64,000 nucleotides of DNA from Plantactinospora sp040120695 (GTDB lineage: Bacteria; Actinomycetota; Actinomycetes; Mycobacteriales; Micromonosporaceae), in the NCBI RefSeq assembly GCF_040120695.1, contig NZ_JBEEAC010000027.1, positions 20,912 to 84,911 on the forward strand, written 5' to 3'. Within the stretch, counting starts at the first letter, position 1; each line of letters begins with the position of its first letter. Made by a program: the position numbers and the translations under genes. A model generated the notes under the pieces. That model was not told the DNA's origin. It was given only the letters and a program-made list of their open reading frames with translations, and did not search any database. Below are positions 46,234-55,296 of this stretch, piece after piece.

Positions 46234-48108
46234 TCAGGCGTGGTCGCGCCAGATCTTCCGCAGCGGCTCGATCCCGGCCGCCGGGTCGAGGTTGAGCACC
46301 ACGGCACCGAGTCGGTAGGTGTACCGGTCGGTGGGCTCCCAGTAGATGCCGGGCCGGTCGTCGGCGGCCCGGAACTCCACGTACGCCTGCAACGCGCCGC
46401 TGCGGGCCAGCTGGGTCACCTCGCCGGAAAGCTCCGCCACCCCGCTGTACCGGTCGATGACGCCCTCGGAGATCTGGGTCCGGTGGTCGTCCGGTGACCC
46501 GCCCGGCAGCCCACGGGGCGCACCGGAGTTGTAGAAGTAGCCGATCCAGTCGCCGCCCTGGCAACGCACGACGGCTCGGAACTTCTCGTCGGGCATCGCC
46601 AGCCCGGTCTCGTCCCGGTGCCGCGCCGCGTCGTCGAGGCGCTCGCACCCGTCGGCGGCGCTGACGAACCGTCCCGCGAACTCGCGCAGGTCGTCGTCGC
46701 CGCCGAAGGCGCGTCCGGGTGCGGCGGCCCGCCACCAGGTCACGCCGCCGACGGCGGCCAGCACCAGCACCGCCGCCGCGGCGGCGACGGCCACCACGAC
46801 CCGGCGGCGTCGCCGCGGCCCGATCGGGCCGGCACCCCGCGACGGCACGGACGCAGCGGGCGGACCCGGCACCGGCGCGGACGCACCGGGCGACGGTGAC
46901 ACCCGCGCGGACGCACCGGGCGGCGCGGTGGCCCCGGCGGGCATCGGCGCGGGCGCCTCCGGCGGAGTCACCCTGGCGTGCGGCTCCGCCGCCACGGCGG
47001 GGCCGGCGACGCCCGGTGGCTCGCCGGTCGTCGTCGCCGGCAGGTGCAACCCACCCTCGGCCACGACGAACTCCGGTTGCTCGATCGCGACCGGCGCCAT
47101 CCCCGACCGCTGGTGCAGCAACGTCGCCACCAGTGGGATCCGGGTCGATCCGCCGACCAGGAAGACGGCGCAGACCCGCACCTGGTGATCCCGGTGGTAG
47201 CCGTCGAGGGTCTCCACGGCCAACCGGACCGCTCGGGTCAGCACCGGTCGGGCCGCCTGTTCGAACTCCTCCCGGGTCACGTGCACGTCGCGGTTGAGGA
47301 TGGGCAGGTGGACCGAGGCCGTCGGCTGGCGGGAGAGCATCTCCTTGGCCGCCTTGGCGTCGTCCCAGAAGAGCCGGAAGTCGCGGAGGTCCTCCGGTCC
47401 GGCCGGAACGGTCAGCCGACGCCAGCGTTCCGGATCGCCCGCCGCCACGGCGGCGCCGATCCGCTCCACCACGATCGCGTCCAGGTCCACCCCGCCGAAC
47501 GCGTCCAGGCCGCCGGTCGTCACCGTCTCGAAGGAGCGGGGCGTGCGGCGTACGACGCTCACGTCGAAGGTGCCGGCGCCCAGGTCGAAAACCATGATGG
47601 CCTGGCCCGGCGCGAGTTGCCGCCCGAGCACCCGGACGAAGTACGCGGCGGCGGCGGACGGCTCGTCCACCAGCCCGATCCGGGGCAGCCCGGCGAGAGC
47701 GGCGGCCGAGTGCAGCACCTGCCGGCGGGCCGGCCCCCAGGTCGCCGGGTGGGTGACCGTCACCGTCGCCGGCGCCTGCCCGGCCGCCCGGACCGCCTCG
47801 GCGTAGACCCGCCGCAAACCGGCCGCGACCAGCTCGGCGATCGGGTACGCCCGCTCGCCGAGCAGCAACTCACCCGCGTCGACCATCCGCTTCGGGTTTG
47901 GTTCGTACCGGGACGGGTCGATCCGCGCGCTGCGCTCCGCGTCCCGCCCCACGAGTATCCGGCCGTCGGGAGTGGCGAAGACCGCGGAGGAGAGCAGCGG
48001 CGAGCCGTCGAACACCAGTGGCCGGACCCGGCCGTCCGGCCACCGCAGCATGCCGACGGTGTGTGAGGTCCCGTAGTCGACAGAGAGCGCGAAGCTGAGG
48101 GCCGTCAC
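46234..48108 (-). CDS. Hsp70-family protein with C-terminal membrane anchor
   Basis: This 624-residue protein has an actin-like ATPase domain (residues about 1-360) with phosphate motifs VDYGTSHTVG and VFDLGAGTFDVSVV and the adenosine motif FLVGGSTRIPLV. In place of a DnaK peptide-binding domain there is a Pro/Ala-rich linker, a basic patch RRRRR and one membrane segment, then a roughly 170-residue outer domain with two Cys (DGCERLDD, VRCQGGD). The ATPase would be cytoplasmic and the tail exported. Actinomycetes have several such sensors or chaperones of unclear role. The GTG start has only a weak ribosome site. Confidence 0.88.
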   Translation of the reverse strand: MTALSFALSVDYGTSHTVGMLRWPDGRVRPLVFDGSPLLSSAVFATPDGRILVGRDAERSARIDPSRYEPNPKRMVDAGELLLGERAYPIAELVAAGLRRVYAEAVRAAGQAPATVTVTHPATWGPARRQVLHSAAALAGLPRIGLVDEPSAAAAYFVRVLGRQLAPGQAIMVFDLGAGTFDVSVVRRTPRSFETVTTGGLDAFGGVDLDAIVVERIGAAVAAGDPERWRRLTVPAGPEDLRDFRLFWDDAKAAKEMLSRQPTASVHLPILNRDVHVTREEFEQAARPVLTRAVRLAVETLDGYHRDHQVRVCAVFLVGGSTRIPLVATLLHQRSGMAPVAIEQPEFVVAEGGLHLPATTTGEPPGVAGPAVAAEPHARVTPPEAPAPMPAGATAPPGASARVSPSPGASAPVPGPPAASVPSRGAGPIGPRRRRRVVVAVAAAAAVLVLAAVGGVTWWRAAAPGRAFGGDDDLREFAGRFVSAADGCERLDDAARHRDETGLAMPDEKFRAVVRCQGGDWIGYFYNSGAPRGLPGGSPDDHRTQISEGVIDRYSGVAELSGEVTQLARSGALQAYVEFRAADDRPGIYWEPTDRYTYRLGAVVLNLDPAAGIEPLRKIWRDHA

Positions 48109-48137
48109 GGCACCGGAGTTTACGAGACGCGGCGGAC

Positions 48138-48989
48138 TCAGGGTCGCCGCAGTACGCCGCCGTACTCGTAGAACCGGGTCTCGTCCGCGCCCTTGCCGAG
48201 GTACGGCCGTAGCGCCTCGTCGACCGGCGCCAGTGGCGGCTGGCTCGGGTCCGGGCGCCAGTTCTTGACGTTGACCAGCCCTGGCTCGACCGGCTCGAAG
48301 TCGCGGACGAACTCCGCCACCTCGTCGACCATCCGGTTCTTCCAGGTGATGCCCATCTTCTCCACCATCGCGTTGCCGGCGTCCACCCCGGCCCGGTCGG
48401 TGCCGGCCAGTTGCGAGTAGCCCAGATAGCTGTCCGGGGCCATCGTCTCGCGCAGCACCGCGAGCAGGTGGTGGATCTTGTCGTCGTCCACGATGGAGTG
48501 GGTGACGGAGAGCAGCAGCACCCCGACCGGCCGGGAGAAGTCGAGCATCTCGCGGACGTCGGAGTCGGCGAGGATCTGCTCCGGTTCGGTGACGTCGGCG
48601 GCGATCACCCGGGTCGTCTCGTCGTTGGCCAACAGGGCGCGCCCGTGCGCCAGCACGATCGGGTCGACGTCGACGTAGATCACCCGGGCGCCGGGCTGGA
48701 ACTCCTGCGCCACCTGGTGCACGTTCGCCTGGGTCGGCAGCCCGCTGCCGAGGTCGAGGAACTGCCGGATGCCCAGGTCGCGGGCCATGAACCGGACCAC
48801 CCGGTAGAGGAAGAGCCGGTTCTCCCGGGTGACGTCCAGGCTGGCCGGGTACTGCGAGTTGACGAACTGGACGGCCGCCCGGTCCGCCGGGAAGTTGTCC
48901 TTGCCGCCAAGCGAGTAGTCGTACATCCGGGCCGAGGTCGGGACGTCGATCGGGAAGGCGGGGTAGCCTCCGTCCTGGGGCGCGGTCAC
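48138..48989 (-). CDS. DUF574-family SAM-dependent methyltransferase
   Basis: This 283-residue protein is typical of the large actinobacterial DUF574 (Methyltransf_19) family: PTSARMYDYSLGGKDNFPADR near the start, QFLDLGSGLPT as the SAM-binding motif, and YVDVDPIVLAHGRALL. The reaction is not known for most members. GTG 48989 follows GGAGAG. It lies 29 bases upstream of the Hsp70 start on the same strand, so the two may be co-transcribed. Confidence 0.92.
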   Translation of the reverse strand: MTAPQDGGYPAFPIDVPTSARMYDYSLGGKDNFPADRAAVQFVNSQYPASLDVTRENRLFLYRVVRFMARDLGIRQFLDLGSGLPTQANVHQVAQEFQPGARVIYVDVDPIVLAHGRALLANDETTRVIAADVTEPEQILADSDVREMLDFSRPVGVLLLSVTHSIVDDDKIHHLLAVLRETMAPDSYLGYSQLAGTDRAGVDAGNAMVEKMGITWKNRMVDEVAEFVRDFEPVEPGLVNVKNWRPDPSQPPLAPVDEALRPYLGKGADETRFYEYGGVLRRP

Positions 48990-49048
48990 GTGATCAGCTC
49001 TCCGTACATCTCAAGGGGACGGAGCACCAGAGTAGCGCTCCGTCGACC

Positions 49049-49075
49049 CTCCCCTGGGAGCGATCCCAGAGGGAG
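49049..49075. terminator. Hairpin terminator after the secreted jelly-roll protein
   Basis: CTCCCCTGGGA pairs with TCCCAGAGGGAG, leaving one bulged base and a GCGA loop. It sits just past the stop at 49082 on the minus strand. Confidence 0.65.
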
Positions 49076-49081
49076 CCGCTC

Positions 49082-49885
49082 TCAGCGGCCGCAGCCCACC
49101 CGGTTCGTCGCCAGGGCGATGTCGTCCAGCCAGAGGTCGAAGTGGTCCGGTGTCGGGCCACCCTGGTAGAGCTGCCAGCCGATCTTCACCGTGTCGGCGC
49201 GGGGCAGGACGAAGTCGACCGGGTTGCCGCCGTGCTCGGTGGTGCTCACCGTCATCTCCGGCTGGGCGATCCCGTCGATCCAGACCGCGATCCGGTTGTC
49301 GGTGGCGTCCCACTGCCACTCGAAGCACTGCCAGCGGTCCTCCACGGTGGGCGCGGACTCGCGCCAGTTCGTCCAGTCGCCGGTCGGGCCGCCGTCGGCG
49401 CCGACGCCCCAGTACGACCCGCCCAGCGGTGGCGCCCACTGGCCGCCGATCGGCCGGACGATCTCGGCGCTGCCCGGACCGGTCGCCTCGACCAGGGTGA
49501 AGTGCGCCCAGTCGGGTGCGGTCGGGAAGGCGTCCACCTTCAGCCGCATCCGGCCGTAGAAGCTGTTGCCCGGTGCGGCGAAGTCGTCGACCTTGAGAAA
49601 GGCCCGGCCGTTCCCCTCGGTGTGCACCCGCAGCACCTTGTCGCGCCGGTGCCGCTCGACCGTCAGCATCCCGTCCTTGGTGTCGATGCCCCAGGCCAGC
49701 GAGGCGGCGCCGCCGGTGGGCAGCCGCTCGAAGTCCTCGCAGAACAGCAGCTTACGGGGACCGCAGCCGGCGGGCCCGCCACCGTGCCCGGACGGGCCGC
49801 CGCCGGCCTGCGCGGCGCCGCCGCCGGCCATCACCGCGACGGTGGCGAGGAGGATCAGGGGGAACCGTTTCGTCAGCCGGACCAT
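49082..49885 (-). CDS. Secreted beta-jelly-roll protein, possibly Cip1-like
   Basis: This 267-residue protein has a signal peptide (residues about 1-28) and a Gly-rich spacer. A single domain follows that starts with a CGPRKLLFCEDFE phrase and carries YGRMRLKVDAFPTAPDWAHFTLVEATG and DHFDLWLDDIALA. This resembles Cip1-like and polysaccharide-lyase-type jelly rolls acting on plant polymers, but I am not sure of the family. ATG 49885 is chosen because it opens a good signal peptide. It is divergent from the molybdenum oxidase operon. Confidence 0.72.
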   Translation of the reverse strand: MVRLTKRFPLILLATVAVMAGGGAAQAGGGPSGHGGGPAGCGPRKLLFCEDFERLPTGGAASLAWGIDTKDGMLTVERHRRDKVLRVHTEGNGRAFLKVDDFAAPGNSFYGRMRLKVDAFPTAPDWAHFTLVEATGPGSAEIVRPIGGQWAPPLGGSYWGVGADGGPTGDWTNWRESAPTVEDRWQCFEWQWDATDNRIAVWIDGIAQPEMTVSTTEHGGNPVDFVLPRADTVKIGWQLYQGGPTPDHFDLWLDDIALATNRVGCGR

Positions 49886-50070
49886 GGCGCAAGAGCATGA
49901 CAGATATCGATGAATGGCGCCACCCGCCCCAACCGACACGCGTTGCCAGCGATCCATCGACATTGAAGATCTTCTTTGGTTTACTGGAGGGCCCCGGCCG
50001 CGCTCCGGTGCCCACCGCACCGCGCACACCCGCGCCCCACGCCGGCCGGCGGCACGTCCGGAGGTGTGTC

Positions 50071-50736
50071 ATGAGCAGTGGGTCCGGATCGGACTCGCCC
50101 CCCGTCGACGCCCCACCCTGCGGGGTGTCCCGGCGCGGGATGTTGCACCGGACGGCGGTCGCGTCCGCCGGGCTGGCCGTCGGCGCGACGGCCGGGCCCG
50201 CGATCGGCGCCGGGCTGGCCGAGCCGGCCGGGGCGGCGCCGGCACCCGAGCCGGCCGGCGCGGCAACCGTCGAGATCACCCTGGTGGTCAACGGACGCAC
50301 CGAGCGGCTGCGGCTCGACGCCCGGGTCACCCTGCTGGACGCGCTACGCGAGCGGCTCGGGCTGACCGGCTCCAAGAAGGGCTGCGACCGGGGGCAGTGC
50401 GGCGCCTGCACGGTGCACGTCGACGACCGCCGGGTGCTCTCCTGCCTGACCCTGGCCGCCACCACCGCGGGCCGCCGCGTCAGCACCGTGGAAGGGCTGG
50501 CCGACGGCGACCGGCTGCACCCGGTGCAGCAGGCGTTCATCGACTGCGACGCCTTCCAGTGTGGGTTCTGCACCTCCGGACAGATCATGTCGGCGGTGGC
50601 GCTGCTCGACGAGGGGCACGCCGGCTCGGACGAGGAGATCCGCGAGCACATGTCCGGCAACATCTGCCGCTGCGGGGCGTACGAGAACATCGTGGCCGCC
50701 GTCCGCACGGCCCGGCGCGGCGGGGCCGGACGATGA
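50071..50736 (+). CDS. Xanthine-oxidase-family iron-sulfur subunit, Tat-exported (PaoA-like)
   Basis: This 221-residue protein has a twin-arginine signal (SRRGMLHRTAVASAG), then a plant-type [2Fe-2S] ferredoxin domain with CDRGQCGACTVHV and an all-helical second [2Fe-2S] domain with CGFCTSGQ and GNICRCG. It passes electrons from the molybdenum centre. Strong GGAGG precedes ATG 50071. It is the first of three coupled genes and, like E. coli PaoA, carries the export signal for the whole complex. Confidence 0.94.
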   Translation: MSSGSGSDSPPVDAPPCGVSRRGMLHRTAVASAGLAVGATAGPAIGAGLAEPAGAAPAPEPAGAATVEITLVVNGRTERLRLDARVTLLDALRERLGLTGSKKGCDRGQCGACTVHVDDRRVLSCLTLAATTAGRRVSTVEGLADGDRLHPVQQAFIDCDAFQCGFCTSGQIMSAVALLDEGHAGSDEEIREHMSGNICRCGAYENIVAAVRTARRGGAGR

Positions 50737-51710
50737 GGCCCTTCGGCTACACCAGCGCGCATAGCGTGGCGCAGGCGCTGGCCGGCGGCGGCGCCGGCAC
50801 GGCCTACCTGGCCGGCGGCACCACCCTGGTGGACCTGATGAAGCTGGAGGTGATGACCCCGCGCCAGGTGGTGGAGATCAACCGCCTGCCGCTGCGCGGT
50901 GTCCACGTCGACCGGGACGGGCTGCACGTCGGTGCGCTGGAACGGATGAGCGAGGTCGCCGAACACCCGCTGGTGACCGGCGGATATCCGATGCTCGCCC
51001 AGGCCCTGCTGCGCAGCGCCTCGCCACAACTGCGCAACATGGCGAGCATCGGCGGCAACCTGCTGCAACGGGTCCGCTGCGGCTACTTCCGGGACACCGG
51101 CACCGGCTGCAACAAGCGCCGGCCCGGCTCCGGCTGCCCGGCGATCGGGGGTGAGAACCGAGGCCATGCCATCCTCGGCACCAGCGACTCCTGCGTCGCC
51201 ACCCACCCCAGCGACCTGGCGGTAGCCCTGGTGGCGCTGGACGCGCGGGTCCGGCTGGTCGGCCGGGGCGGTACCCGGGACGTCCGGCTCGCCGACTTCT
51301 ACCTGCTGCCCGGGGACACCCCGGACCGGGAGCACGACCTGCGGCCGGGCGAACTTGTCACCCGGGTCACCGTGCCGCCGCTGCCCTGGGCCAGGCGGTC
51401 GGGATACCTGAAGATCCGGGACCGGCAGTCGTACGAGTTCGCCCTCGCCTCGGCGGCGGTGGCGCTGGACCTGCGCGACGGCGTGGTCCGGGACGTACGG
51501 GTGGCGGTCGGCGGGGTCGGCACCCGGCCCTGGCGCCTGCCTGCGGTGGAGGACGCGCTACGCGGCGGAGCGGCCCGGCCGGAGGTGTTCGAGGCGGCCG
51601 CCGAGCTGGCGGTCCAGGGCGCCCGGCCCCTGGCGCACAACCGGTTCAAGATGACGCTGGTCCGGCGCACCATCGTGCGCGCCCTGACGAACCTGGTGGA
51701 GTCGCTATGA
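50733..51710 (+). CDS. Xanthine-oxidase-family FAD subunit (PaoB-like)
   Basis: This 325-residue FAD-binding subunit overlaps the first gene by ATGA. It has the FAD motifs AGGTTLVDLMK and ASIGGNLLQR, followed by an insert with Cys residues (CGYFRDTGTGCNKRRPGSGC and later DSCVATHP). This insert is the pattern known from PaoB and 4-hydroxybenzoyl-CoA reductase-like subunits for an extra [4Fe-4S] cluster. It has no signal of its own and should ride out with the Tat-tagged subunit. Confidence 0.94.
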   Translation: MRPFGYTSAHSVAQALAGGGAGTAYLAGGTTLVDLMKLEVMTPRQVVEINRLPLRGVHVDRDGLHVGALERMSEVAEHPLVTGGYPMLAQALLRSASPQLRNMASIGGNLLQRVRCGYFRDTGTGCNKRRPGSGCPAIGGENRGHAILGTSDSCVATHPSDLAVALVALDARVRLVGRGGTRDVRLADFYLLPGDTPDREHDLRPGELVTRVTVPPLPWARRSGYLKIRDRQSYEFALASAAVALDLRDGVVRDVRVAVGGVGTRPWRLPAVEDALRGGAARPEVFEAAAELAVQGARPLAHNRFKMTLVRRTIVRALTNLVESL

Positions 51711-53923
51711 GCGGCGCGGCACGAACGGTCTCGGTCAACCGGGTCGACGGCCGGCTCAAGGTCACCGGCGGCGCGCGATACGCCGCCGACCAGCCGGTCG
51801 AGCGGCTCGCACACGGCTACCTGCTCCTCAGTACGGTCGCCCGGGGCACCATTCGGGCGATGGACGTGGCCGCCGCCGAAGCCTCCCCCGGCGTACTGGC
51901 GGTCTACACCCCGTTCCACCCGCTGCCGCTGGTCGGCACCGGCACGCCGTTCAGCGTCGGGCACAGTTGGCTGCCGTTGCAGGACGCCGAGCTGCGCTGG
52001 CACGGCCAGGCGATCGGGCTGGTGGTGGCGGAGACGTTCGAGCAGGCCCGGGACGCCGCCGCACTGGTCACCGCCGACTACGAGGTACGGCCGGCGGCCA
52101 TCTCCTTCGCCGATGGCATCGCCGGGGCCACCGACCCGGGCCCGATCACGGGGGAGCCGGCCCGGCTGGAGTTCCTGGCCGACGGGGTCGGTTCGATCGA
52201 CGAGGCGCTGGCGGCCAGCGAGGTGACCATCTCCGGCACCTACCAGCAGCCGGGCAAGCACCACAGCGCGATGGAGCCGCACTCCTGCGTCGCCGTCTGG
52301 CAGGACGGGGCGCTCACCCTGCACACCGGCACCCAGAGCGCGTCGCTGACCGTCGGCGCGATGGCGGCGGCGCTCGGCGTCGAGGCCGCCCGGGTCCGGG
52401 TGGTCAGCCCGCACGTCGGCGGCGGCTTCGGCAACAAGATCGCGACGTGGGCACATCCGCTGCTCGCCGCGGCCGCCGCGCGCACGCTGGGCCGGCCGGT
52501 CAAGGTCGTGCTGACCCGGGAGCAGACCTTCACGATCACCGGAAACCGCTCCGCCGTACGCCAGACGGTGCGCCTGGGCGCCCGCCGGGACGGCACCCTG
52601 GTCGCGCTCAAGCACCAGGTCTGGGCCAGCCAGTCCGCCTCCGGCGGCATCTTCGAGGGCTCGGCGCACGCCACCTCGCGCTATCTCTACAAGACGGAGA
52701 ACCTGCACCTGGACCAGAAGATCGTCACGCTGGACGTGCCGCCGCCGACCTGGATGCGGGCGCCCGGCCAGGAGTCCGGCTCGTTCGCCGTGGAGACCGC
52801 GCTCGACGAACTCGCCGCCGAACTGCGGATGGACCCGGTCGAGCTGCGGCTGCGCAACTACGCCACGGTCTACCCGGGCCGGAACGTGCCGTGGTCCAGC
52901 AAGCACCTGGACGAGTGCTACCGGGTCGGCGCCCGGCGATTCGGCTGGGCCCGCCGCAACCCGACACCCGGAGCCGTCGTACGCGGCGAGTGGCTGGTCG
53001 GGATGGGGATGGCCACCGCCAACTATCCCGGCGAGCGGTTCCCGGCCTCGGTGACGGTCCGGTTCCAGCCCGACGGGGACGTCTCGGTGGCCAGCGCCAC
53101 CGCCGACCTGGGCACCGGAATGTGGACCGTGCTGGCCGTGCTCGGCGCTGAGGCGCTCGGCCTGCCGGTCTCCCGGATCCGCAGCGACCTCGGCGACTCC
53201 AGCCTCGCCGCCAACATCGGCTCGTTCGGCTCGGCCTCCACCGCGAGTACCGGCCCGGCGGTGGCCGCCGCCGCGGAGGCCGCGACGAACGCGCTGATCA
53301 CGCTCGCCGTGACCGACGAGCGGTCGCCCCTGCACGGCTTGCCCGCCGCCGACGTCCGGTACGACCGGGGTGATCTCGTCGCCCCGGACCGGCGGATCGG
53401 CTTCCCGGAGCTGTTGCGCGCGGTCGGATCGCCGGGCGTCGAGGCGACCGGCAGCGCGGGCCCGGGCCCGGAGCACCGTCAGCACGCCTTCACCTCGTTC
53501 GCCGCGCACTTCTGCGAGGTGCGGGTCAACCGGTGGACCGGCGAGCCCCGGCTGCACCGGATGACCACGGTGGTCGACGGTGGCAGGATCATCAACGCCA
53601 AGACCGCCCGCAGCCAGATCATCGGCGGGGTCATCTTCGGCATCGGCCACGCACTGCTGGAGGGCGCCGTCGTCGAGCCGGAGACGGGCCGGATCGCCAA
53701 CGCCAACTTCGCCGACTACCTGCTGCCGGTGAACGCCGACATCCCGCCGATCGACGTGCACTTCCTGGACCACCCGGATCTGTTGTTCAACCCGCTCGGC
53801 GCGCGCGGGATCGGCGAACTCGGCACCGTCGGGGTCGCCGCCGCGATCGGCAACGCCGTCTACAACGCCACCGGGCGGCGGATCCGGGAGCTGCCGATCA
53901 CGCTGGACAAGCTCCTCGACTGA
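51707..53923 (+). CDS. Xanthine-oxidase-family molybdopterin subunit (PaoC-like aldehyde oxidase)
   Basis: This 738-residue catalytic subunit is close to the E. coli PaoC length (about 730). It overlaps the FAD subunit by ATGA. Motifs include GGGFGNKIATW for cofactor contact, MRAPGQESGSFAVE, and the catalytic Glu in ARGIGELGTVG near the C-terminus. PaoABC enzymes oxidise aromatic and other aldehydes in the periplasm or outside the membrane. The absence of an adjacent XdhC/PaoD chaperone gene is notable, since these enzymes usually need one for cofactor insertion. Confidence 0.94.
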   Translation: MSGAARTVSVNRVDGRLKVTGGARYAADQPVERLAHGYLLLSTVARGTIRAMDVAAAEASPGVLAVYTPFHPLPLVGTGTPFSVGHSWLPLQDAELRWHGQAIGLVVAETFEQARDAAALVTADYEVRPAAISFADGIAGATDPGPITGEPARLEFLADGVGSIDEALAASEVTISGTYQQPGKHHSAMEPHSCVAVWQDGALTLHTGTQSASLTVGAMAAALGVEAARVRVVSPHVGGGFGNKIATWAHPLLAAAAARTLGRPVKVVLTREQTFTITGNRSAVRQTVRLGARRDGTLVALKHQVWASQSASGGIFEGSAHATSRYLYKTENLHLDQKIVTLDVPPPTWMRAPGQESGSFAVETALDELAAELRMDPVELRLRNYATVYPGRNVPWSSKHLDECYRVGARRFGWARRNPTPGAVVRGEWLVGMGMATANYPGERFPASVTVRFQPDGDVSVASATADLGTGMWTVLAVLGAEALGLPVSRIRSDLGDSSLAANIGSFGSASTASTGPAVAAAAEAATNALITLAVTDERSPLHGLPAADVRYDRGDLVAPDRRIGFPELLRAVGSPGVEATGSAGPGPEHRQHAFTSFAAHFCEVRVNRWTGEPRLHRMTTVVDGGRIINAKTARSQIIGGVIFGIGHALLEGAVVEPETGRIANANFADYLLPVNADIPPIDVHFLDHPDLLFNPLGARGIGELGTVGVAAAIGNAVYNATGRRIRELPITLDKLLD

Positions 53924-54076
53924 GGTCGGCACCTCCGACCGGGACGGCGGCGGGCGCGACCAGCCGGCCGCCCGGTCGCCGCGCCATCCGTCACCTCGAC
54001 CGCGAGGAGCAGGTACGGCCAGGCCGTCTGCCAAGATGGGACCGTCACACCCGACCGATGCACAGGGGGACGCCGG

Positions 54077-54307
54077 GTGACCTGGGCGGAGATGCTCGCT
54101 TACTGCCTTGCCAAGCCGGGCGCCTGGCAGGGCGAGCCGTGGGAGGGCGACGTGGTGGTCAAGGTCGGGCCGAGGATCTTCGCCTTTCTCGGCCAGGAGT
54201 CGCGGTCGAGCGTCGGCGTCAAGTGCGGCCCGAACCGGAAGGCGGTCGACGCCTCCCATTCCGCGATCGTCGCCAGGCTGCCGAAACGCGACCGCCCGAC
54301 GGCCTGA
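54077..54307 (+). CDS. Shortened MmcQ/YjbR-family protein
   Basis: At 76 residues this is about 35-40 residues shorter than the usual MmcQ/YjbR protein (about 110-120). The start (MLAYCLAKPGAWQGEPWEGDVVVKVG..IFAFLG) and end (AVDASHSAIVARLPKRDRP) are both well conserved, but the middle beta-strand region is missing, with GVKCGPNRK joined directly to the last helix. This looks like an in-frame internal deletion. GTG 54077 follows GGGGGA. It may be non-functional or a minimal form. Confidence 0.8.
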   Translation: MTWAEMLAYCLAKPGAWQGEPWEGDVVVKVGPRIFAFLGQESRSSVGVKCGPNRKAVDASHSAIVARLPKRDRPTA

Positions 54308-54360
54308 CAGCCCGCCGGACGCCACCCGGATCCTGCGGGGGTATCCACGGAAGGAGTCGA

Positions 54361-54744
54361 ATGACCAAGCCCGCCATCACCGCCGGAGTCAACATCGCCA
54401 TGAAGATCCCCAAGGCGCAGTACGAGGCCACGGTGGACTTCTACCGCGACACCCTTGGCTTCGAGGTCAAAGAGGAGGATGCCTCCTCCGCGCCGACCGT
54501 TTCGAGGACCCATTCGGTGCGGTTCGGTCCCAACATCCTCTGGCTCGACTGTGTCGACAACTACAGTCAGCCCGATCTGTGGCTGCAACTCCACACCGAC
54601 GATCTGGACGCGGCGACAGGCAGGCTGGCCGACATCGGCATTCAGCCGTGTGACGAGGTGGAACCGCTGGAGAACCCCGGCTCCAGAACCCACTGGATCA
54701 AGAATCCGGCCGGTATCGTGCATCTGCTCGCGGAGTCCGACTGA
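54361..54744 (+). CDS. VOC-superfamily (glyoxalase-like) protein
   Basis: This 127-residue single-domain protein has the paired beta-alpha-beta-beta-beta pattern of the glyoxalase/bleomycin-resistance fold: AQYEATVDFYRDTLGFEV, then LWLQLHTDDLDAATGRLADIGI and a final NPAGIVHLL strand. Possible metal ligands are His and Glu in these strands. ATG 54361 follows GGAAGGAG. It is 53 bases after the MmcQ-like gene on the same strand. The substrate is unknown. Confidence 0.88.
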   Translation: MTKPAITAGVNIAMKIPKAQYEATVDFYRDTLGFEVKEEDASSAPTVSRTHSVRFGPNILWLDCVDNYSQPDLWLQLHTDDLDAATGRLADIGIQPCDEVEPLENPGSRTHWIKNPAGIVHLLAESD

Positions 54745-54774
54745 TTCCGGTCACCCATTTCCGACGGGCCTGGG

Positions 54775-55224
54775 TTACCGCACGCGACCGCCTTCGAGCA
54801 GGTCCTTGAGATTCTGGAAACTCCGGGGTGACGCCCTGCGGTACTGCCGCCGCACGAGTGGAAGAATCGGGACACCGACCCCGTGCCCCTCGAATTCGAG
54901 GGCGAAGGTGACCCGCGACCGGGCGCCGCCGTCGACCGGTTCGATCGTGATGCTGGCGTGGGCCCTGATCGGGCCGTCGATGCCGCGCGAGGCCCAGTGG
55001 TGCGGGAAGTCGCTCTCGGTGACCTCCTGAATCTGCCCGCGCTCCGCGCCCGCGATGTGACGGATCGTCGTGAACCGCGTCCCGACGCCGATCGGACCTT
55101 CCTGGTCCAGGTGCACACTGAGCACGTCCCGCTGCCATTCCGGGAATCGCGAGGGATCGGTCGCGTAGCCGAACACCGCGTCCGGTGGCCGCTCGATCTC
55201 GATCGTGGACAGGATTGCCGCCAC
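54775..55224 (-). CDS. SRPBCC-family (polyketide cyclase/START-like) protein
   Basis: This 149-residue helix-grip-fold protein has ILSTIEIERPPDAVFGYATDPSRFPEWQ, the standard SRPBCC opening, and a long C-terminal helix (RSFQNLKDLLEGG). Such proteins bind lipids or other hydrophobic ligands. GTG 55224 follows GAGGAGG. It is divergent from the ECF sigma factor at 55297 and could be one of its targets, although I see no ECF41 promoter in the 72 bases between. Confidence 0.88.
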   Translation of the reverse strand: MAAILSTIEIERPPDAVFGYATDPSRFPEWQRDVLSVHLDQEGPIGVGTRFTTIRHIAGAERGQIQEVTESDFPHHWASRGIDGPIRAHASITIEPVDGGARSRVTFALEFEGHGVGVPILPLVRRQYRRASPRSFQNLKDLLEGGRVR

Positions 55225-55296
55225 AACGCCTCCTCGTTACCTTGGCTCGGTCTCGTCCGTCGGTGCTATGACGGCTGGCGGAGCGGAAAGGTAACC

